Notes under the pieces: generated by a model
The model's input: only the letters and a program-made list of their open reading frames with translations
The model's database searches: none
Told to the model about the DNA's origin: nothing
Made by a program: the position numbers and the translations under genes
Origin: Hydrogenovibrio sp.
GTDB taxonomy: Bacteria > Pseudomonadota > Gammaproteobacteria > Thiomicrospirales > Thiomicrospiraceae
Assembly (NCBI GenBank): GCA_015484555.1
Contig: WFMZ01000056.1
Span: forward strand, 1 to 64,000
DNA length: 64,000 nucleotides
Direction of reading: 5' to 3'
In this document: positions 29,387-36,775 of the stretch, piece by piece
Position numbering within the stretch: the first letter of the stretch is position 1
How the letters are laid out: each line of letters starts with the position of its first letter

Positions 29387-29893
29387 TCAATTTTTTAACA
29401 CACAAGACATCAATACCGCATCTTCTTTAACAGAACAACCTCTCTCCGTTTGTAAAGCTGTCGGGTAATAACCTTTTCGCACCCCATCTTTTTGAAAACC
29501 AAGTTTTTGATACAGAAAAATAGCCGAGTTACTTTCTCTTACCTCTAAAAACATCGTCACAAAATTAGCTGCATAAAAGTATTTCATTAAACCCAACAAG
29601 CCTTTCTGAGCTATTTGGCATTTTTGATATTGCGGGTGAATACAGATATTTAATAAATGAATTTCATCCAGCACAGATAAAAAGCAAGCGAAGCCTAGAA
29701 TAGTACCTTCGACACTACAAAAGACATAAGCAAGGCCATCATCTAGTACTTTATTAAACCCTACTTCTGACCAAGGAAAGTCATAACACAGCTTTTCTAA
29801 AACCAATACCTCTGGTAAATCAGAAGCATCCATAATGCGAAAGTAACTGTACAAAGTGGAAACTAGCTTACTTGCTGAAGCGCTTGATAGCAC
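29387..29893 (-). CDS. rimI: Ribosomal-protein-S18-alanine N-acetyltransferase
   Basis: GNAT-fold enzyme acetylating ribosomal protein S18. Family landmarks are CYDFPWSEVGF, LLNICIHPQYQKCQIAQKGL (the acetyl-CoA loop, lacking the usual RxxGxG pattern), LEVRESNSAIFLYQKLGF and GYYPTA. The 168-residue reading opens with GTG and overlaps the preceding gene by 31 bases. A TTG shortly after that gene's stop would give a shorter N-terminus, so the start is uncertain. In E. coli holD-rimI form an operon, the arrangement proposed here. Confidence 0.85.
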   Translation of the reverse strand: MLSSASASKLVSTLYSYFRIMDASDLPEVLVLEKLCYDFPWSEVGFNKVLDDGLAYVFCSVEGTILGFACFLSVLDEIHLLNICIHPQYQKCQIAQKGLLGLMKYFYAANFVTMFLEVRESNSAIFLYQKLGFQKDGVRKGYYPTALQTERGCSVKEDAVLMSCVLKN

Positions 29894-30351
29894 TCACGCT
29901 TACTGGCGCCAGATTGAGCTTGAACTTCAAGGGAAGGTAAAAAGATGACTGACAAGCTTTCTTGCAACTGATAGACCAACTCATGCTCTTCTTCAAAGGC
30001 ATAAATACATTCTACGCCGGACTCAATCACTTCTTCAATACAGCTAAAAATAGCCTCTTCAGTTTGTACAATGTCTGTATCAAAATAACTTGCCGATTCA
30101 AGATCAATACTCACCGACTGAAAAATATTCTCCAGCAGTCTCCACAATACGTTCATATCGTCCTGCCAAAGTATTGATAAACCTGACCCTACCAAAACAC
30201 AACTGGTTTCCTCTAACGCATTCATCAAAGACACATTCTCTCCCGACTTTAGTGGTTCCTGCATAACCTCAATAACCTCTTGAGAAGATGAAAATGCAGG
30301 CTTAAGCGAAAACGCTGCTAAGCCTAGCTGGGTTAAGTCTTCAGTATTCAC
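29863..30351 (-). CDS. Candidate DNA polymerase III psi subunit (HolD), divergent
   Basis: 162 residues with no catalytic motif. Two features suggest HolD. The N-terminus LTQLGLAAFSLKP resembles the chi-binding peptide LQQLGITQWSLRRP of E. coli HolD. The gene is directly upstream of rimI, as holD is. The C-terminal LPSLEVQAQSGASKRECYQALQQ (split for length at residue 140) also resembles the HolD end (SPALTDLRANPTARAALW). The middle (about 45-125) is acidic and unmatched. Start is GTG, 3 bases after the pssA stop. Identity is a proposal; otherwise hypothetical. Confidence 0.5.
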   Translation of the reverse strand: MNTEDLTQLGLAAFSLKPAFSSSQEVIEVMQEPLKSGENVSLMNALEETSCVLVGSGLSILWQDDMNVLWRLLENIFQSVSIDLESASYFDTDIVQTEEAIFSCIEEVIESGVECIYAFEEEHELVYQLQESLSVIFLPSLEVQAQSGASKRECYQALQQVS

Positions 30352-30354
30352 TAA

Positions 30355-31242
30355 TTAAGCTTTCGGGGTTTCTTGAATAGCAGTTGATTCTGATACTTTC
30401 TCGCTTATTGCTTCGATATTTTGATCAGCAACCATGCCTTGTTGAGCAACTGCATTCTCAGCCGTGTCTTCGCTAGAAACTTGCTCGTTAACCGTCGTTT
30501 CATCACTTGTTTCTGCCGTTTGATTACGACAAAAACGCTTTTTTTGAAGCATTCTTAAGGTCATAATTGGACCATAAATAATATAAGCCATCACAAGAAT
30601 AAATAAAATCATTGCCGGCTTTAGCGCGATAATAGATAGCACTAAAACGACTAATAGCAAGGTAACGAAAGGTACTTTTCCTTTTAACGTCAACTCTTTA
30701 AATGATTCAAAACGGATATTACTGACCATCATCAAACCAACAACTAGGGTAAAGCCTAAGGCCAAATAAGGCGCTATATTTGTATCAATTTCATTGGTTT
30801 CAATCATCCAAACAAATGCAGCCAGTAAAGCGGCGGCAACGGGGCTAGGCAACCCTTGAAAGTAACGTTTATCTGCAACACCTACCTGAGTATTAAATCG
30901 AGCCAATCTTAATGCCGCCGCAACCGTATAAATAAAGGCAACAATCCAACCTAACTTGCCAAAATCGTGTAACGCCCATTGGTACATTAATAACGCAGGC
31001 GCTAAACCAAAAGAGATCATATCTGCCAAACTATCATATTCGGCACCAAAGGCACTGCAAGAATTGGTCATCCGAGCAATTCTACCATCTAAACCATCAA
31101 ACACCATGGCGACAAAAATAGCAATTGCCCCCATTTCATATTGACCATTCATACCGGCAATAACGGCATAAAAACCAGCAAATAAAGCAGTTGTGGTCAT
31201 TAGATTTGGCAGTAGGTAAATCCCCTTTTCAAAAGGCTTCAT
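30355..31242 (-). CDS. pssA: CDP-diacylglycerol-serine O-phosphatidyltransferase
   Basis: Makes phosphatidylserine in the inner membrane, precursor of phosphatidylethanolamine. 295 residues from the ATG at 31242, which has GAGAAG in front; the frame runs 26 codons further upstream without support. The CDP-alcohol motif DG-xx-AR-x8-G-x3-D-x3-D is complete (DGLDGRIARM to EYDSLAD). About seven membrane helices are followed by an acidic, Thr/Glu/Ala-rich tail of about 55 residues of unknown role. This is the integral-membrane PssA type, not the E. coli one. Confidence 0.93.
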   Translation of the reverse strand: MKPFEKGIYLLPNLMTTTALFAGFYAVIAGMNGQYEMGAIAIFVAMVFDGLDGRIARMTNSCSAFGAEYDSLADMISFGLAPALLMYQWALHDFGKLGWIVAFIYTVAAALRLARFNTQVGVADKRYFQGLPSPVAAALLAAFVWMIETNEIDTNIAPYLALGFTLVVGLMMVSNIRFESFKELTLKGKVPFVTLLLVVLVLSIIALKPAMILFILVMAYIIYGPIMTLRMLQKKRFCRNQTAETSDETTVNEQVSSEDTAENAVAQQGMVADQNIEAISEKVSESTAIQETPKA

Positions 31243-31382
31243 AATCTTCTCTTTATTTTTGATGTCAATACTTTGCGTTATTTTAACAAAAAAGTAACGC
31301 GGGCAGAAATTGCTTTGCAAACCGTTTCAGTACGACTTAAAGTTAGACTCTAAGCACCACTCAACGAATAAACTTTATCACA

Positions 31383-31895
31383 TTATAAATATAATGACTG
31401 TGAAGGCATACTGTCGGCAAAGTAACTAGCTGCACCAGCAACCTCTATACTATCAATCAAGTATTCCTTATCTTGCCCTGTTAAATCAAGCGTCATACTA
31501 CAAACAGTAAACTGAACGCCTAGTTCCAAACAAATATCTCGCATCTCTACAATAGAGGGCTGGTTTTTTGCCTGCAATGCTTTCCTGAAAAAAGTGGTTG
31601 CTAAATAACGAGCACCGGGTAACAACCAAACAAATCTGGGCAAAACAGCATTCCAATCTACCTTTTTAAGCCACTTAGGGCCAAAAGGTAGGCGCATTAC
31701 CATGCCTTCATTTTCAATAGGGTTTAGCCTCAAAGCACTTAAATCTTTATACAGACATTTTATACTATTGCCTGCACAAAAAACCCGTACTTCTTTATCC
31801 ATCGCCACAGCCGTAGAGGCCAACACCAAGCAAGCGTAAAAAGCATCTAACGAGCCTTTGGTCATAATTAAACTTAAAGAGCCTTTAGAATTCAT
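31383..31895 (-). CDS. dsrE2: DsrE2-family sulfur-transfer protein
   Basis: 170 residues of the DsrE/DsrF/DrsH-like (DsrE2) type. Conserved region EMRDICLELGVQFTVCSMTLD contains Cys122 and Cys132; further cysteines at 22, 40 and 47. A hydrophobic middle (WLLPGARYLATTFF) fits the membrane-associated family. In sulfur oxidisers DsrE2 is encoded with TusA and a rhodanese and takes part in cytoplasmic sulfane-sulfur handling. It follows tusA directly (stop then ATG). No rhodanese gene is adjacent here. Confidence 0.83.
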   Translation of the reverse strand: MNSKGSLSLIMTKGSLDAFYACLVLASTAVAMDKEVRVFCAGNSIKCLYKDLSALRLNPIENEGMVMRLPFGPKWLKKVDWNAVLPRFVWLLPGARYLATTFFRKALQAKNQPSIVEMRDICLELGVQFTVCSMTLDLTGQDKEYLIDSIEVAGAASYFADSMPSQSLYL

Positions 31896-32117
31896 TTAAA
31901 CTTCCCTTTTAATGTAAAAGGCTAACACGCCCTTTTCTTCTTTTAAAAATACCGTTAAACTTTGCTGTTGACAAAAAGCAGGCACATCTTTTTTCGCCCC
32001 TTCATCAGTTGTCTTTAGCAAAAACTGCACAGACTCTTTTTGCACAGACAAAGCTCTCTTTAACTTCAAAATAGGCATCGGACAACCTAAGTTCACCGCA
32101 TCAACAACAACCATCAC
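31896..32117 (-). CDS. tusA: TusA-family sulfur carrier
   Basis: 73 residues. The signature CPMPILKLKRAL after GxxCPxP places the persulfide-carrying Cys at position 12. TusA hands sulfane sulfur between proteins for tRNA thiolation or, in sulfur oxidisers, for the cytoplasmic oxidation pathway. AGGAG is 8 bases from a GTG at 32117 and 11 from the ATG at 32114, so the start is ambiguous by one codon. Paired with dsrE2, which favours an energy-metabolism role. Confidence 0.87.
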   Translation of the reverse strand: MMVVVDAVNLGCPMPILKLKRALSVQKESVQFLLKTTDEGAKKDVPAFCQQQSLTVFLKEEKGVLAFYIKREV

Positions 32118-32236
32118 TTAATACTCTCCTTACCGTCACACTTTAGCAATGACATCACTTCAGCCTTGCTCTACAATAGATAAATACACCAAACCTTGGC
32201 TAGAACTTAATTTTACACAGAGATACTGCTAACTGC

Positions 32237-33661
32237 ATGAAACATTCTACCCTAATCATCATCCTTACTTTAAACCTACTGTCTATAAATATAAGTAATG
32301 CGTCTACACTACCCGACTTAGGCGCCAGTGATTTAAAAGACTATAACAAACAAACCGAAACAGCATTAGGTAGAGCTTTTTCAACCGCCTTATACCAACA
32401 TTATGACCTAGTTAAAGACCCTGTCATTTTAAGTTATATTCGACGCATTGGTAATAAAATTGCTTCAGAAACAGGTCATAGCCGACATTTCAGCTTTCAC
32501 GTTATTAACAATAGTGAGATTAATGCCTTTGCCGGCCCAAATGGTATCATTGGCATAAATACTGGGTTAATCAATGCCGCCAAATCTGAAGATGAAATAG
32601 CCTCTGTTATTGCTCATGAAATTGCCCACGTCACCCAGCGCCACCTATCCAGAACTTATGAATACCAAAATGCGACCAGTGTCACCAGCATTGCCACCTT
32701 AATTGCAGCCATATTAATTGGCACACAAGATCCCTCTGCAGGTTTAGCCACCTATTTAGGAGCCCAAGGCCTTTCCATTCAGCATCAACTCAAAAATTCA
32801 AGAATCCATGAAAGTGAGGCTGACTACTTTGGGATCAAATACTTGCAAGACGCAGGCTACAACCCAGAAGCCATGGCAAATTTCTTTGACAGACTTTCAA
32901 AATCTGCTCAAATATATGAATTTAAACCTCCAGAGATATTGCAAACACACCCTGTTACCGCTAGCCGAATGGCAAGAGCGAAAGAAAGAGCTTTCCAAGT
33001 TCAAACAGAAAAAAAACCCTTTAAAACAAAAACATTACGTTTAATTCAAATACGCCTAGTGAAGCTTGAAGGAACTCGCCCTGATAATTACCAAAATATT
33101 TCGTTAACACCCTCAGAGAAGTGCTATGAAAATAATCTACAAGCACGCTACAATGACACTTCCCCTTTAAAGCCAAACCTAAACTGCTTAGAGACTGCTA
33201 TATCTAATCACCCGACCCAACGTTTATATAAAATCCAAAAAGCGAATCTACTCTCATTCACAGCCCCTAAAAAATCATTCACCGAGTATAAATACCTACA
33301 AGCAATATACCCTTCAGACTTCAGTATTCCTTATTTCTATGCCACTGCATTAAATAGAGACAATAAAAAAAATGAGGCCATCCAAGTTTTACAAAATATT
33401 ACCCCCTCTTTCCATTATCAGTTTTTACTTTATTCAAAACTAGCGCGATTTTATTCCGATAAAAGAGAAAAGGATAAAGTTTATTACTATGATGCCCTGG
33501 CAAACTACAACATAGGAAACTGGAAAAAGAGCCAATATTTAATTAACCAAGCAAAACGTCTTACCAAAGACAAAAATACTAAGTTTTATACTCAACTCAT
33601 TAGGATTCAGTCCGAACTCAATGATAATGTTATAAAAATTCAAAAAAATAATGAGAAATAA
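32237..33661 (+). CDS. bepA: BepA-type periplasmic M48 metalloprotease with TPR domain
   Basis: 474 residues. A signal peptide (about 1-22) precedes the M48 protease domain with zinc site HEIAHVTQRH (His127, Glu128, His131) and third ligand in ESEADYFG. The C-terminal half (about 300-474) is TPR-like. This is the YfgC/BepA architecture, which maintains outer-membrane protein quality and works with BAM. The gene lies upstream of soxX but has a long AT-rich gap after it, so it is not clearly part of the sox operon. The final 40 residues are Lys/Asn rich. Confidence 0.87.
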   Translation: MKHSTLIIILTLNLLSINISNASTLPDLGASDLKDYNKQTETALGRAFSTALYQHYDLVKDPVILSYIRRIGNKIASETGHSRHFSFHVINNSEINAFAGPNGIIGINTGLINAAKSEDEIASVIAHEIAHVTQRHLSRTYEYQNATSVTSIATLIAAILIGTQDPSAGLATYLGAQGLSIQHQLKNSRIHESEADYFGIKYLQDAGYNPEAMANFFDRLSKSAQIYEFKPPEILQTHPVTASRMARAKERAFQVQTEKKPFKTKTLRLIQIRLVKLEGTRPDNYQNISLTPSEKCYENNLQARYNDTSPLKPNLNCLETAISNHPTQRLYKIQKANLLSFTAPKKSFTEYKYLQAIYPSDFSIPYFYATALNRDNKKNEAIQVLQNITPSFHYQFLLYSKLARFYSDKREKDKVYYYDALANYNIGNWKKSQYLINQAKRLTKDKNTKFYTQLIRIQSELNDNVIKIQKNNEK

Positions 33662-33799
33662 TAATACTTTTAATGAGCTGTTATAAATTTTTTTTTAAGA
33701 GCATTAAATATTACAATATCTAAACATCACAAAATACTTGCGAATATTTTGAATATGGGTAATCTATGTGCACAAGAGCTGAAAAGCTTTAAATAAAAA

Positions 33800-33830
33800 C
33801 CTATATTTAAAAATAGGGATTCGGTATAAA
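33800..33830 (+). promoter_or_regulatory. Near-palindrome and -10 element upstream of soxX
   Basis: An 18-base inverted repeat (CCTATATTT / AAAAATAGG, 33800-33817, 16 of 18 symmetric positions) lies 7 bases before TATAAA (33825-33830), covering the -35 region. No TTGACA is visible, so the promoter may need an activator. AAAAACCTATA at its left edge recurs in the soxB promoter. Confidence 0.5.
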
Positions 33831-33860
33831 AGGACTAACAACCTTTCCAGGAGGATAAGA

Positions 33861-34235
33861 ATGTTGAAATCAAAAACCAAGCAACTACTTACTGCTTTAG
33901 CTTTCTCAACAGCTATTATGGCTTCACCTATGGCGGCTAATGCAGCTGACAAAGGCATGAGTTCAGTTGAAGCGGGTAAAAAAATAGCTTTTTCTAAGAA
34001 AAAAGGAAACTGCCTTGCTTGTCATGCAATGCAAGGTGGGGCTATGGCCGGTAATATCGGTCCTGCTCTTATCGCAATGAAATTGCGTTTTCCTGATAAA
34101 CAAAAGCTAGTTGACAAAGTTTGGGGGAAGTTGGACTTACAAGTTCCAAATAGCATGATGCCCCCTTTCGGAAGAAACGAAGTACTTACAGATGCAGACA
34201 TCAACAAAATTGTTGATTTCATTTATACACTGTAA
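33861..34235 (+). CDS. soxX: SoxX, monoheme cytochrome c subunit of SoxXA
   Basis: 124 residues. Sec signal peptide (about 1-28, ending AANA), heme motif CLACH (51-55), and a Met ligand in NSMMPPFG (99-100). SoxXA joins thiosulfate to the SoxY cysteine in the periplasm and passes electrons to cytochrome c. A strong AGGAGG ribosome site stands 8 bases before the ATG. First gene of soxXYZA. Confidence 0.95.
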   Translation: MLKSKTKQLLTALAFSTAIMASPMAANAADKGMSSVEAGKKIAFSKKKGNCLACHAMQGGAMAGNIGPALIAMKLRFPDKQKLVDKVWGKLDLQVPNSMMPPFGRNEVLTDADINKIVDFIYTL

Positions 34236-34275
34236 TTTTTAATTTTAATCCTCATAAACGGGAGTTTAAAGCCTA

Positions 34276-34746
34276 ATGAAACGTAGATCTTTCTTAAAAG
34301 GTACATTAGCAACCGGTGCCGCTGCAGTTGCAGTAAACGCTGGCCTATTAACACCATCAACTGTATTAGCTGCAGATTGGAATAAAAAAGCATTTGGAGC
34401 TAAAAAAACTAGCGCCGCGCTTGATAGTATGTATGGTTCTTCTTCAACAGCTAAGTCTGGTGATATCAAACTTAAAGCGCCAGCTATTGCTGAAAATGGT
34501 GCTGTAACACCTATCACTGTTGATGCTTCTAAAATGTCTGGTGTTGAGTCTATCTCAATCCTAGCCGCTAAAAACCCTACACCTTTAGTCTGTGAATATA
34601 GCTTTGCTGCCTCTGCAGTAGGTTATGTTTCTACTCGTATTAAAATGGCTAAAACACAGAACGTAGTCGCAGTTGTTAAAGCTGGTGGCAAGTTATATCA
34701 AGCAGAACAAGAAGTTAAAGTAACCATCGGTGGTTGTGGAGGTTAA
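34276..34746 (+). CDS. soxY: SoxY, sulfur-carrier subunit
   Basis: 156 residues. Tat signal (KRRSFLKG, then an Ala-rich stretch ending VLAA) exports the folded SoxYZ complex. The C-terminal swinging arm GGCGG carries the covalent sulfur anchor at Cys154. Forms the SoxYZ heterodimer with the next gene. 40 bases after soxX. Confidence 0.97.
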   Translation: MKRRSFLKGTLATGAAAVAVNAGLLTPSTVLAADWNKKAFGAKKTSAALDSMYGSSSTAKSGDIKLKAPAIAENGAVTPITVDASKMSGVESISILAAKNPTPLVCEYSFAASAVGYVSTRIKMAKTQNVVAVVKAGGKLYQAEQEVKVTIGGCGG

Positions 34747-34797
34747 TCTTCCATTCATTGAACGTTATATTTATACTGAAAAATTAAAGGAATACAC

Positions 34798-35109
34798 ATG
34801 TCTATTAAAATCAGAATGCGTGGAAAAATTAAAGGCGGAATCGCTGAAGTTAAAGCGCTAATCAAGCACCCTATGGAATCAGGTGCTCGTATGAACAAGA
34901 AAACTGGCAAGCCATATCCAGCTAAGTACATTAACACTGTTATAGTTGCTGTAAATGGTAAAACAGAAATTGATGCTCAGTGGTCTGGTTCAGTTTCTGC
35001 TAACCCTTACATGGGTGTTAAAGTTAAAGCTAGTAAGGGTGACAAAGTTACTGTTACTGTCGCTGACAACACTGGTGGTACAGGTACTAAGTCAATTAAA
35101 CTTAAATAA
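34798..35109 (+). CDS. soxZ: SoxZ, SoxY partner
   Basis: 103 residues without signal peptide, as expected since it is co-exported with SoxY. Family marks are IKHPMESGARMNKKTGKP and the immunoglobulin-like strands ending NTGGTGTKSIKLK. AAAGGA precedes the ATG. Confidence 0.97.
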   Translation: MSIKIRMRGKIKGGIAEVKALIKHPMESGARMNKKTGKPYPAKYINTVIVAVNGKTEIDAQWSGSVSANPYMGVKVKASKGDKVTVTVADNTGGTGTKSIKLK

Positions 35110-35123
35110 TTAAGTTAATTGAG

Positions 35124-35147
35124 TACTCACTGTTTCGGCAGTGGGTA
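35124..35147 (+). promoter_or_regulatory. Stem-loop between soxZ and soxA
   Basis: ACTCACTG / CAGTGGGT (one U-G) with loop TTTCGG, extendable by two pairs. No T-run follows, so it may stabilise or process the soxXYZ part of the message. Confidence 0.45.
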
Positions 35148-35205
35148 TAAAAATAAATACATATAATAATACTTTTTAAGAAAGAGTTTTCTTCGGAGGA
35201 ATAGG

Positions 35206-36042
35206 ATGAAGAAATTATTGCTAGTAGCCTTATCATTAGGTGCAACAGCGACAGCTACAGTTTCTATGGCTGCAACTATGAATACGGATCCAGAGCAAAG
35301 CAGTCAACAATTAAGAGACTACTTTAAAGCTAAATATCCAACTATTAACATTGCAGATTATAAGAATGGTGCCTATATATTTAGTGCAGACAAAATGTCA
35401 CAATGGGAAGCTGCTGAAGAGTTCCCTCCATACTTAGATGCTATTGATGCGGGTGAGGCTTTATATGAAAAAGATAAAGCTACATTTGACAAGTGTTTTG
35501 GTTCTGACATAACTAAAGTACGTGTTAAGTTTCCACGCTTCAATGATAAAACGAACCAAGTTGAAACCCTTGAAGGGCAAATCAACAAGTGTCGTACAGA
35601 CGCTGGCTTAAAAGCCTATAAGTGGAAAAAAGGGCCTATCGCTCAAGTTTCTGCCTATTACGCTTATAACGCTCGTGGTCAGAAGATTAACGTTAAAATT
35701 AACTCTGAAGGCGCTAAAAAAGCTTTCTTAGCAGGTCAGAACTTCTACGTTCAGCCTCGTGGTCAATTTAACCTTTCTTGTGCAAAATGTCACACTTACA
35801 ATGCAGGACGTAAAGCTCGTTCTAACATCCTTTCTGCAAACTTGGGTCACACTACACACTTCCCTGTGTATCGTGCTAAGTGGAAGCATTTAGGTACTTT
35901 AGAGTATCGTTATACTGGTTGTAACAAAAACATGCGCGCTAAGCCTTTCAAAGTTCAAAGTACTACTTACAAGAACTTAGAATTTTTCGAGGCTTACATG
36001 GATAACGGACTAGAAATTAATGGTCCAGGTTACCGTGAATAA
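35206..36042 (+). CDS. soxA: SoxA, monoheme-type cytochrome c subunit
   Basis: 278 residues. Sec signal (about 1-22). Only one CxxCH is present, CAKCH (192-196). The site of the N-terminal heme seen in diheme SoxA is replaced by Cys97 and Cys129, which probably form a disulfide, as in monoheme SoxA. The axial cysteine is likely Cys239 in YTGCNKN. The active-site stretch GHTTHFPVYR is conserved. A GGAGGA site precedes the ATG. Last gene of soxXYZA, followed by a terminator. Confidence 0.95.
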   Translation: MKKLLLVALSLGATATATVSMAATMNTDPEQSSQQLRDYFKAKYPTINIADYKNGAYIFSADKMSQWEAAEEFPPYLDAIDAGEALYEKDKATFDKCFGSDITKVRVKFPRFNDKTNQVETLEGQINKCRTDAGLKAYKWKKGPIAQVSAYYAYNARGQKINVKINSEGAKKAFLAGQNFYVQPRGQFNLSCAKCHTYNAGRKARSNILSANLGHTTHFPVYRAKWKHLGTLEYRYTGCNKNMRAKPFKVQSTTYKNLEFFEAYMDNGLEINGPGYRE

Positions 36043-36070
36043 ATATTAGATTTTTAATCTAATAACTCTA

Positions 36071-36096
36071 AAAACCCAGTTATGCTGGGTTTTTTT
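36071..36096 (+). terminator. Terminator of the soxXYZA operon
   Basis: AAAACCCAG-TTATG-CTGGGTTTT with seven T in a row, 28 bases after the soxA stop. Confidence 0.9.
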
Positions 36097-36137
36097 ATAC
36101 CTACCTATAAATAACCCCATAAACCAACCAAACATAG

Positions 36138-36156
36138 ATCTCCCCTGGTTATTTTT
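36138..36156 (+). repeat. Degenerate copy H of the dispersed motif
   Basis: GATCTCCCCTGGTTATTTTT resembles the core with changes at the CG step and the left flank. It lies between convergent soxA and the TerB-like gene, like the intact copies. Confidence 0.45.
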
Positions 36157-36288
36157 ATACTTCTAACGCTCTTTCAGCAAGCTTCATTAAATCAGCGTAA
36201 TTCTTTAAGTAATACCACTCATCTACCTACCATTCTTCTTTAGCAATCACACAAGTTTATATCCTATCAATGTATTATTTTCAAGCAT

Positions 36289-36312
36289 AAAAAAACCACA
36301 ACAAGTGTGGTT
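36289..36312 (-). terminator. Terminator of the TerB-like gene
   Basis: AACCACA-N5-TGTGGTT with a run of T on the minus strand, 24 bases after the stop codon. Confidence 0.75.
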
Positions 36313-36336
36313 AATTATTTTAAACAGCCTGGGAGC

Positions 36337-36738
36337 TTAGTAATACTGTAGCATCTGCTCACCTTCATAAATCCAATCCACTCCGTCACGAACCCATTTT
36401 TCAATCCGTAAAATAAGCTCTGGATCATTCATTCCTATTTTCTGTGCAATCATAAAGACTTTATCCTGCTCTTCTTGTCCGAAATGCCCATCTTTATACG
36501 ATAACTTAATTAACTCTTGTAACAAAATAATCTTACAGGGTGCTGTTTTAAATACTACTAAAACATCATCAACATTCATATCGTCTTTATTTAGGTCATA
36601 CTCGATATCAAATCGAGCACTAAAATCTTTTAAGTAACTAATCTCTTCTTTCGACAAGTCATTGTCTGCATTTGCTAAATTAACTGCTAAATCAAATATA
36701 ACCTGTCTTTGCTCGTGTGAAAGTCTATTTGCAAACAT
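36337..36738 (-). CDS. TerB-like domain protein
   Basis: 133 residues, all helical in appearance, matching the tellurite-resistance TerB / DnaJ-N fold: repeated ANADNDLSKEEISYLKDF and KDGHFGQEEQDKVFMIA, acidic loops that could bind metal. The family is widespread and its function is unclear. Stands alone between sox and ilvD. Confidence 0.7.
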   Translation of the reverse strand: MFANRLSHEQRQVIFDLAVNLANADNDLSKEEISYLKDFSARFDIEYDLNKDDMNVDDVLVVFKTAPCKIILLQELIKLSYKDGHFGQEEQDKVFMIAQKIGMNDPELILRIEKWVRDGVDWIYEGEQMLQYY

Positions 36739-36775
36739 TTGTATTTCCCCTTGTGCTTTAAAAGCCGTAGATTAA

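Noticed and set aside
31243-31320. 26-codon upstream extension of pssA
   Set aside because: The internal ATG has GAGAAG and begins at the family start; the upstream part has no ribosome site.
36043-36336. Small gene between soxA and the TerB-like gene
   Set aside because: Only two terminators and a degenerate motif copy are visible; no frame of credible length with a ribosome site.
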